From NCBI GenBank assembly GCA_964447315.1, contig CAYURQ010000024.1, positions 1 through 9,652 on the forward strand: a DNA stretch of 9,652 nucleotides, given 5' to 3'. The notes under the pieces are model-generated. The model searched no databases and was not told the DNA's origin. It was given only the letters and a program-made list of their open reading frames with translations. The stretch is from MWBV01 sp964447315 (GTDB lineage: Archaea; Nanobdellota; Nanobdellia; Pacearchaeales; GW2011-AR1). Made by a program: the position numbers and the translations under genes. Shown here one piece after another: positions 1 to 4,476 of the stretch. Position 1 is the stretch's first letter. Every line of letters starts with the position of its first letter.

Positions 1-1112
1 ATAAAAAATCAAAAAAATCTTTAGAATCTAAAGAACGTCTTGAAGTTGCAGCACATAGAATGTTAAGGAATTGGGAAAATAAGGATAAAAAAACAATGCA
101 ACTATGGAAAAAAATGAATAACTGGGCTTTTCAGGGTTGGAAAGAATCTTATAAGAATTTTCAAATAAATTTCAATAAAGAGTATTACGAGAGCAAAATA
201 TACAAACAAGGAAAAGATATTGTTTTAGATGGATTAAAAAAAGGAATATTTCAAAAAAGAAAAGATGGGGCAGTTGTTATAAATTTAAAAAATCAAGGAC
301 TAGATGAAAAAGTTCTTTTAAGGATTGATGGTACAACTGTTTACATAACCCAAGATATTTATTTAGCAATGTTAAAACAAAAAGAATTTGATTTAGATAA
401 ATCATATATTGTAACAGGAGATGAACAGATTTATCATTTTAAAGTTTTATTTAGTATTTTAGAAAAATTAGGTTTTGATTCAAAAGGATTTCATCATTTT
501 GCTTATGGCATGGTAAGAATTCCAGATGGAAAAATAAAATCTCGTGAAGGAACAAAAGGACTATCAGCAGATGAAATTTTTGAAAAAGTTAAAGAATTAG
601 CAAAAAAAGAAATAGAAAAACGCAGTAAACTTTCAGAAAAAGAATTAGAAAAAAGAAGCTCAATAATTTCATTAGCAGCAATAAAATATTCAATGCTAAA
701 AGTTGATATAAAGAAAAACATGGTTTTTGATCCAAAAGAATCAATTAGTTTTGAAGGAAATACAGGCACCTATATTTTATACACTTATGCTCGTGCTTCA
801 AGTATATTAAGAAAGTTAGGTAAAAAAGAAAAAATAAAATATTGGGAAGGTCTTAATAAAAAAGAAATAGAATTAATTAAAAAAATTCAGGAATTCAAGC
901 CATTAATAGAAAAGTCTTACAAAGAATTAAACCCAAGTTTAATTGCAAACTACTCTTATCAACTTGCTCAAATATTCAATGAATTTTATCATGAGTGCCC
1001 TGTTATTGGTTCAGACAAAGAACATTTCAGAATTAATTTAGTTAAATCTTTTATAATTGTATTAAAAAATGCATTAAATCTTATTGGAATTGAAACCTTA
1101 GAGGAAATGTAA
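1..1112 (+). CDS. argS: Arginyl-tRNA synthetase, C-terminal part (5' end outside window)
   Basis: Class I synthetase that charges tRNA-Arg with arginine in the cytoplasm. The frame is open from the first complete codon (position 3) to the TAA at 1110-1112, so about 369 residues are visible. The ATG at 60 is internal, because the frame continues upstream without a stop. The N-terminal additional domain and HIGH motif are missing, being outside the window. Visible are the catalytic-core segment DGTTVYITQDIYLA, the TGDEQIYHF strand and a KMSKS-equivalent loop read as GKIKSREGTKGLS. These are followed by the helical DALR anticodon-binding domain, with GTYILYTYARASSILRKL and a C-terminus ending LIGIETLEEM. 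The loop KIKSREG deviates from the usual KMSTRKG but keeps the basic/Ser pattern. The next gene lies 35 bp downstream on the same strand and may be read from the same transcript. The family call is firm. Confidence 0.95.
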   Translation, partial: KKSKKSLESKERLEVAAHRMLRNWENKDKKTMQLWKKMNNWAFQGWKESYKNFQINFNKEYYESKIYKQGKDIVLDGLKKGIFQKRKDGAVVINLKNQGLDEKVLLRIDGTTVYITQDIYLAMLKQKEFDLDKSYIVTGDEQIYHFKVLFSILEKLGFDSKGFHHFAYGMVRIPDGKIKSREGTKGLSADEIFEKVKELAKKEIEKRSKLSEKELEKRSSIISLAAIKYSMLKVDIKKNMVFDPKESISFEGNTGTYILYTYARASSILRKLGKKEKIKYWEGLNKKEIELIKKIQEFKPLIEKSYKELNPSLIANYSYQLAQIFNEFYHECPVIGSDKEHFRINLVKSFIIVLKNALNLIGIETLEEM

Positions 1113-1135
1113 AATGAAAATTAAAAAAATAAAAA

Positions 1136-1143
1136 GGGGGTGA
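1136..1143 (+). promoter_or_regulatory. Strong Shine-Dalgarno site (GGGGGTGA)
   Basis: GGGGGTGA ends 4 bp before the ATG at 1148 and fits the archaeal 16S anti-SD end well. It fixes the start of the 73-residue membrane protein. It stands out because most other starts in the window lack any such site. Confidence 0.75.
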
Positions 1144-1147
1144 AAAC

Positions 1148-1369
1148 ATGTCAAAAAAACAAAAAACAGGGCCATTAGGAAAAATACTTCAATTACTTTT
1201 GTGGTTTACCGGAGTTATTGTATCTTTAGCTGTTGCATTTGGAATGATTGATGGAGTATTAAGTGTAAGATTTATTCCTATTGGAATTATGGCTTTCTTT
1301 GGATGGGTAGTTGTTGTAACAACAATCCTTGGAGTGCTAGTAGCAATAATTGGAAAACTTACGGATTAA
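1148..1369 (+). CDS. Small two-helix membrane protein, function unknown
   Basis: This 73-residue protein has a basic N-terminus (MSKKQKTGPLGK) and two hydrophobic helices, at about residues 13-34 and 42-68. They are joined by a short turn with D35, R41 and P44. The positive charges suggest both ends lie in the cytoplasm with a hairpin across the membrane. There are no cysteines and no catalytic motif. The start is set by the strong SD at 1136-1143. It follows argS by 35 bp on the same strand, so it may be the second gene of that transcript, and a T-rich tract follows directly. I do not recognise a named family. Small proteins of this build are common in DPANN genomes, but no role can be assigned from sequence alone. 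Confidence 0.75.
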   Translation: MSKKQKTGPLGKILQLLLWFTGVIVSLAVAFGMIDGVLSVRFIPIGIMAFFGWVVVVTTILGVLVAIIGKLTD

Positions 1370-1373
1370 ATAA

Positions 1374-1400
1374 ATTTATTTTTATTTTATTTTATTTTTT
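1374..1400 (+). terminator. T-rich archaeal-type terminator
   Basis: Directly after the stop codon at 1369 there is a stretch of T-runs broken by single A bases, ending in TTTTTT at 1391-1396. There is no hairpin, as is usual for archaeal termination. It sits between two convergent genes and slightly overlaps the 3' end of the opposite one. Confidence 0.55.
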
Positions 1401-1878
1401 ATAATAATTCTGGTTCATTCTCTTGAAATATTCTTATTGTAACTGTTGTTTCACCATAATCTTTTTCTAAAAGTAAAATTACTTTATTTGATGTGTTAGG
1501 TTCAAAACACTTTCTTTCTAATCTTCCTTGAGTTTTTGTCCAATTAATATGATTTATATTCTTTTCACCTAAATTTTTAGGAATAATATAAAAATTTTTT
1601 TCTTCTGAATTTTCTGGTTGATATTCAAAACAAATCGCTTCTGCATTTCTTGGAAGATAGTAACTTACTTTTTGAGAGCCTTTAGAACTTTTCCACATAT
1701 TATCAATATCTGTTTGTAAGTCTTTCATAAATTTTGCAGATTTCATATTTCCATTAAGTTCTAAAAATTTTGTTATTGCAAAAATTGCAAATGCAATAAA
1801 AATTATTATTAAAATAATTGAGAAAATCATTCCAAAAGACATTTTAAGTTGAGCACGCTTATCACTTCTTTTTATCAT
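1399..1878 (-). CDS. Pilin-like membrane-anchored exported protein, function unknown
   Basis: This 159-residue protein has a basic N-terminus (MIKRSDKRAQLK), one strongly hydrophobic helix at about residues 15-35, and a hydrophilic C-terminal domain. Residues 8-11 read RAQL, which fits the archaeal prepilin (class III signal) pattern of Lys/Arg, Gly/Ala, then small or hydrophobic residues. PibD-type cleavage after A9 is therefore possible. However, K12 lies inside what should be the hydrophobic face, and the usual Glu at mature position 5 is absent. The domain contains GSQKVSYYLP and two cysteines (C83, C124) that could form a disulfide outside the cell. Proteins with this N-terminus are, from memory, frequent in Woesearchaeota-type genomes and usually labelled hypothetical. 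The ATG at 1878 is supported by a TATA-like box centred about 26 bp upstream. A simple type II membrane anchor is the main alternative. Confidence 0.75.
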   Translation of the reverse strand: MIKRSDKRAQLKMSFGMIFSIILIIIFIAFAIFAITKFLELNGNMKSAKFMKDLQTDIDNMWKSSKGSQKVSYYLPRNAEAICFEYQPENSEEKNFYIIPKNLGEKNINHINWTKTQGRLERKCFEPNTSNKVILLLEKDYGETTVTIRIFQENEPELL

Positions 1879-1899
1879 AAAATATAAAAGAAAAAAAAG

Positions 1900-1908
1900 T
1901 ATTTAAAA
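1900..1908. promoter_or_regulatory. Bidirectional TATA box shared by two divergent genes
   Basis: The 50-bp region between the divergent starts at 1878 (-) and 1929 (+) holds one clear TATA-like element. Its core TTTAAA (1902-1907) is palindromic. Its centre lies 24.5 bp from the + start codon and 26.5 bp from the - start codon, the right distance for leaderless transcripts in both directions. An A-rich run ending in G lies upstream for the + direction and could be the BRE; AGAGAATG is the counterpart for the - direction. Neither gene has an SD. Confidence 0.6.
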
Positions 1909-1928
1909 CATTCTCTGCATAAAAATTC

Positions 1929-2786
1929 ATGAAACAAAGAAAAATAAAAAAAATTCCTTGCAAAAATAAAATATTTTTAGCACCATTAGAAGAAGTTAAT
2001 GATCCTGCATTTAGATTAATTTGTAAGAAATCAGGAGCTGGTTTAACTTATACTGGATTAACAAGTGCATTATCTCCAAAAAAATTAATTCTTAAAGATA
2101 AACCTGTTTTGCAGATCTTTGGAAATTCAACAAAAGGCATACAAGATTTTATGAAAAAATATGATTCCAAAGTTGCTTTTTGGGATTTTAATTTGGGATG
2201 CCCTGCCTCAACAGCAAAAAAACATGGTTTTGGAGCTTATTTAACAAATGTAAAAACAGTTGAAAAAATTCTTAAATTAATGAGACAAAATACAAAAAAA
2301 CCTTTAACAATAAAAATACGTAAATCACATTTATCTTATAAGTTCTTAGAATTAGCAGAAAAGTACTGTGATGCAATTGCAATTCATCCTAGAACTAGGG
2401 CCCAGGGATATTCTGGTGAGCCAGATATTAAATGGGCAAAAAAATTCAAAAAAGATTCCAAGATTCCAGTAATTTATTCTGGAAATGTTAATGAAAAAAA
2501 TCATAGAAATTTTTTAAGATATTTTGATTATGTTATGGTTGGAAGAGCATCTATTGGACATCCAGAAATATTTGCTGAAATTCAAAATAAAAAAAATCCA
2601 GAAAAATATCGTGATTTTAAAAAATATTTAAAACTTGCTAAAAAATACAATCTTCCATTTAGGCAGATTAAATTCCAATCAATGCAATTCACAAAGGGAA
2701 TTTATAATTCTAGAAAATTAAGAAATAAATTAATTTATGCCAATGATTTTCAAGAATTAAAAATTATTTTTTATAATAACAAATAA
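1929..2786 (+). CDS. dus: tRNA-dihydrouridine synthase
   Basis: FMN-dependent enzyme that reduces specific uridines in the tRNA D-loop to dihydrouridine using NADPH. The TIM-barrel part shows the expected motifs. IFLAPLEEVNDPAFR (residues 15-29) is the N-terminal flavin strand. NLGCPAS (88-94) carries the catalytic acid C91. TIKIRK (127-132) has the FMN-contacting lysine K129, HPRTRAQGYSG (153-163) follows, and VIYSGNV (181-187) and VGRASIGHP (204-212) form the phosphate-binding end. At 285 residues it is somewhat shorter than typical Dus, with a brief helical C-terminal domain. One oddity is that the segment usually read YTEM is YTGL here (residues 41-44), losing a conserved Glu. The start is supported by the shared TATA box about 25 bp upstream. 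It stands alone on this strand. The target uridine cannot be told from sequence. Confidence 0.93.
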   Translation: MKQRKIKKIPCKNKIFLAPLEEVNDPAFRLICKKSGAGLTYTGLTSALSPKKLILKDKPVLQIFGNSTKGIQDFMKKYDSKVAFWDFNLGCPASTAKKHGFGAYLTNVKTVEKILKLMRQNTKKPLTIKIRKSHLSYKFLELAEKYCDAIAIHPRTRAQGYSGEPDIKWAKKFKKDSKIPVIYSGNVNEKNHRNFLRYFDYVMVGRASIGHPEIFAEIQNKKNPEKYRDFKKYLKLAKKYNLPFRQIKFQSMQFTKGIYNSRKLRNKLIYANDFQELKIIFYNNK

Positions 2787-2808
2787 TTTTACTTGTTCTT
2801 TCCTTTAT
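2787..2808 (+). terminator. Pyrimidine-rich tract after dus
   Basis: The 36-bp gap between the convergent stops at 2786 and 2823 begins with TTTT and is rich in T and C on the + strand. It is a plausible archaeal terminator for dus without a hairpin. The evidence is composition only. Confidence 0.35.
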
Positions 2809-2821
2809 TATTCAACTTAAT
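2809..2821. repeat. 13-bp direct repeat, copy A
   Basis: TATTCAACTTAAT, identical to 3134-3146. This copy ends 1 bp outside the stop codon of the small membrane protein gene at 2823-3134. Confidence 0.6.
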
Positions 2822-2822
2822 T

Positions 2823-3134
2823 TTATTGTGTTGGTTGCCCTTGAAATTGCAAACAATCAATTGCAATAACCTCTAAAGTTGAATTTCCTGCATAAAGTGG
2901 AACAGGTTCACAACTTAAAGATAAGTTCATAAGTTGAACTATTGCTTGAGCATATCCAATCTGAAAAGCATTAGTAAATACATTAGCTTCTCTTTTTATT
3001 TGGTAAGCTCTTAAAGAAAAGAAACCAGCAACTAGAATAACAAGAATAATTGCAATGATAATCACAATTTTCCAATGCTTTTTCATGCCCTCTCTTTTTT
3101 TGCCTTTTTTAGGCTTGTATTTCACCTTTTTCAT
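2823..3134 (-). CDS. Small single-pass exported protein with two cysteines, function unknown
   Basis: I place the start at the ATG at 3134 (103 residues). A TTG two codons upstream would give 105. The ATG lies 26 bp from the centre of a TATA-like box (3156-3164), fitting a leaderless transcript. The N-terminus is very basic (residues 2-22). One helix spans about residues 23-41, so by the positive-inside rule the rest faces outward. The outer part has an amphipathic stretch (FQIGYAQAIVQLMN) and a small domain with C75 and C94, likely able to form a disulfide. It also has two N-glycosylation sequons, N70-L-S and N84-S-T. Similar short proteins with a GYxQAxxQL segment followed by two cysteines seem familiar from DPANN genomes, but I know no function. 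A 13-bp direct repeat brackets the gene and a 19-bp palindrome lies upstream of its promoter. Confidence 0.7.
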   Translation of the reverse strand: MKKVKYKPKKGKKREGMKKHWKIVIIIAIILVILVAGFFSLRAYQIKREANVFTNAFQIGYAQAIVQLMNLSLSCEPVPLYAGNSTLEVIAIDCLQFQGQPTQ

Positions 3135-3146
3135 ATTCAACTTAAT
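3134..3146. repeat. 13-bp direct repeat, copy B
   Basis: TATTCAACTTAAT, identical to 2809-2821. This copy starts on the first base of the start codon of the gene at 2823-3134, so the two copies bracket the coding region almost exactly. Confidence 0.6.
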
Positions 3147-3155
3147 GTTTTTTAG

Positions 3156-3164
3156 TTTTTATAT
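3156..3164 (-). promoter_or_regulatory. TATA-like box of the 2823-3134 gene
   Basis: Reads ATATAAAAA on the minus strand, centred 26 bp before the ATG at 3134. There is no SD before that ATG, so transcription probably starts at or next to the start codon. Confidence 0.55.
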
Positions 3165-3172
3165 GTTCTGGT

Positions 3173-3191
3173 TTGGAAAAAATTTTTCCAA
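3173..3191. promoter_or_regulatory. 19-bp perfect palindrome, candidate operator
   Basis: TTGGAAAAA, one central base, then TTTTTCCAA: a perfect 9-bp inverted repeat. It ends about 9 bp upstream of the TATA-like box of the 2823-3134 gene, where an archaeal activator or repressor could bind. The four G/C pairs placed symmetrically make it less trivial than the AT-only dyads nearby. It also lies downstream of the DUF5654 gene, but no T-run follows it on that strand, so a terminator hairpin is less likely. Confidence 0.5.
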
Positions 3192-3201
3192 GTATTTATA
3201 A

Positions 3202-3223
3202 TAAAATAAAAATTAAAAAAAAA
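3202..3223 (-). terminator. T-rich terminator after the DUF5654 gene
   Basis: On the minus strand, 1 bp after the TAA at 3225-3227, comes a run of nine T followed by further T-rich sequence. This is typical of archaeal intrinsic termination without a hairpin. Confidence 0.55.
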
Positions 3224-3224
3224 T

Positions 3225-3485
3225 TTATTTTTTATTTTCTTCTTTCTTTATTACTTTTTCTTGCAATTTACCAAGCCTGATTATTACCCAAACAGCAATT
3301 ATAGTAACAATAATTGCGTAAATCCAGGGTCCTCCAGAAGAAATCATACATAATGATCCTGCATCTTCAGCCCCACACGGACCTTTAAACAAAGCTTTAA
3401 TAGCATCATTCCAAGCAAGCGCAGCAATTAAACCAAATGCAGCAGTAATCAAAGCAATTAACTTTTCTAATACGTCTTTTTTCAT
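3225..3485 (-). CDS. DUF5654-like small membrane protein
   Basis: This 86-residue protein has two membrane helices, at about residues 9-33 and 52-69, and a Lys/Glu-rich tail (KLQEKVIKKEENKK). The first helix with its conserved-looking face, LITAAFGLIAALAWNDAIK, and the second, GPWIYAIIVTIIAV, match my recollection of the archaeal DUF5654 family, whose members are about this length and of unknown role. The loop between the helices carries C37 and C46, perhaps a disulfide outside the cell. The start is firmly set by an AAGGAGGT site 7 bp upstream. The gene lies 120 bp downstream of the TrmB-like regulator on the same strand. That gap holds several AT-rich inverted repeats and probably its own promoter. 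Regulation by the neighbouring regulator is possible but unproven. Confidence 0.8.
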   Translation of the reverse strand: MKKDVLEKLIALITAAFGLIAALAWNDAIKALFKGPCGAEDAGSLCMISSGGPWIYAIIVTIIAVWVIIRLGKLQEKVIKKEENKK

Positions 3486-3492
3486 GTTATCT

Positions 3493-3500
3493 ACCTCCTT
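3493..3500 (-). promoter_or_regulatory. Canonical Shine-Dalgarno site (AAGGAGGT)
   Basis: AAGGAGGT on the minus strand, 7 bp before the ATG at 3485, is a near-perfect anti-SD match. It implies a leadered mRNA; the AATATATATT at 3531-3540 is well placed as its TATA box, giving a leader of roughly 24 bases. Confidence 0.8.
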
Positions 3501-3530
3501 TCAAAAGATGTTTTATATTATATCTTCTTT

Positions 3531-3607
3531 AATATATATTAATAATTATTAGTTTTTATAGTTTATGATTATTGATTTTCAATAACTAAAATATCTTTAG
3601 ATATTTT
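3531..3607. repeat. Cluster of perfect inverted repeats between trmB-like gene and DUF5654 gene
   Basis: Four dyads lie within 77 bp. AATATATATT (3531-3540) and TAATAATTATTA (3540-3551) are continuous palindromes. TTATTG/CAATAA (3569-3574 and 3580-3585) is spaced by 5 bp. AAAATATCT/AGATATTTT (3588-3596 and 3599-3607) is spaced by 2 bp and runs into the stop codon of the regulator gene. They could be operators for the DUF5654 gene or 3' hairpins of the regulator mRNA. In DNA this AT-rich some will be chance; the 9-bp pair at 3588-3607 is the strongest. Confidence 0.45.
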
Positions 3608-4412
3608 ATTTAATAGTTTTCATTTCTTTCCAAGCAAGTTCAAACATTTGTTCTAATGCTTGAGCAAAGAATTCAGTATTAATCCAAACCCCAATATCAT
3701 AATTAGGGTGGAATTTTTCATCATCTAATAGCATAAACATTAGTTGATTACCATCAATAACAACAAATCTCGCTTTAATGTTTTGTAAATCTTTAACCTC
3801 AGCAACTTTTTTCAAGTCTTTCGCTATTTTCAAGTTATTGCTGTTGATAGGAGCAGCAATTCTTACTTTGACTCCTCTCTTTTTACACTTTTCTAATGAA
3901 GGCATTAATGCTTCTAATTTTCTGTTTAAACCTTCTGATGTTGTAACAATTGTAATTGTTTTTTCAGCATCTCTTACCATCATATCAAGATGATTATATA
4001 AATTCTGTCTTCCTCTTAAACTTCCTGAAAGTTCAGTAGGTTCAACAAATTTTATACCTTTAGTGAATAAAGTGCTTAATTCTTCAAGAACTTCATCTCC
4101 TTTTAATGATTCCAACCTTTTTGATTTTTCTTGAGCATATTTAACTAAATTTTTCTTAACTCTTTCAACAACCTCTTCTGGTTTCAAAGCAACAAATTTT
4201 ATTGGTTTTCCTAGTTTCATAATAATAAAACCTTTTTTTTCTAAAGATTCCAGGATATCATATGTTCTACTTCTTGGAACATCAGAAATATTACTTAATT
4301 CACCAGCAGTACTTGTTCCTCGAGACAGCAACGCGGTCCATACTTTTACTTCATATAGATTTAAATCAAAAATTTTCCTCAATCTACTGAGGAATTCATC
4401 TTTTACTATCAT
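3606..4412 (-). CDS. TrmB-family transcriptional regulator
   Basis: This 268-residue protein has the two-part build of archaeal TrmB regulators. An N-terminal winged helix (about residues 10-80) includes the helix-turn-helix TSTAGELSNISDVPRSRTYD and a wing ending GKPIKFVALKPEEV. A helical linker, likely a dimerising coiled coil, spans about 82-115. The C-terminal phospholipase-D-like ligand domain covers about 125-268, with EKTITIVTTSEG, KCKKRGVKVRIAAP and KARFVVIDGNQLMFML. TrmB proteins sense sugars or other metabolites and repress or activate transport and metabolic genes. The ligand here is unknown and no transporter is nearby. The start has two competing supports: a GGTGAT SD 8 bp upstream, or a TATA-like box (4434-4441) centred about 25 bp upstream. 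It follows ileS by 64 bp on the same strand. Possible targets are its own gene and the DUF5654 gene downstream. Confidence 0.88.
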   Translation of the reverse strand: MIVKDEFLSRLRKIFDLNLYEVKVWTALLSRGTSTAGELSNISDVPRSRTYDILESLEKKGFIIMKLGKPIKFVALKPEEVVERVKKNLVKYAQEKSKRLESLKGDEVLEELSTLFTKGIKFVEPTELSGSLRGRQNLYNHLDMMVRDAEKTITIVTTSEGLNRKLEALMPSLEKCKKRGVKVRIAAPINSNNLKIAKDLKKVAEVKDLQNIKARFVVIDGNQLMFMLLDDEKFHPNYDIGVWINTEFFAQALEQMFELAWKEMKTIK

Positions 4413-4420
4413 TTTATTAT

Positions 4421-4441
4421 ATCACCTTTTTCCTTTTTAAA
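4421..4441 (-). promoter_or_regulatory. Start region of the TrmB-like gene: TATA-like box and possible SD
   Basis: On the minus strand TTTAAAAA (4434-4441) is centred about 25.5 bp before the ATG at 4412, and GGTGAT (4421-4426) lies 8 bp before it. If the TATA box is used, the transcript is leaderless and the SD-like site is not in the RNA. If transcription reads through from ileS, the SD can serve. Sequence alone does not decide. Confidence 0.4.
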
Positions 4442-4476
4442 GTTTGTTATGATAAAAGAGTAAATTTATTGAATTA

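Noticed and set aside
503..769. Open frame on the minus strand inside argS
   Set aside because: It lies wholly within a well-supported synthetase gene, has low-complexity Ser/Phe-rich translation from the complement of a Lys/Glu-rich protein, and has no promoter or family signal.
3173..3191. The 19-bp palindrome as a terminator of the DUF5654 gene
   Set aside because: On the minus strand the hairpin is followed by ACC rather than a T-run, and a nine-T tract directly after the stop codon already provides a terminator.
3778..3993. Open frame on the plus strand inside the TrmB-like gene
   Set aside because: It is antisense to the ligand-binding domain of a clear regulator, and its hydrophobic look follows from the complement of Lys/Glu codons.
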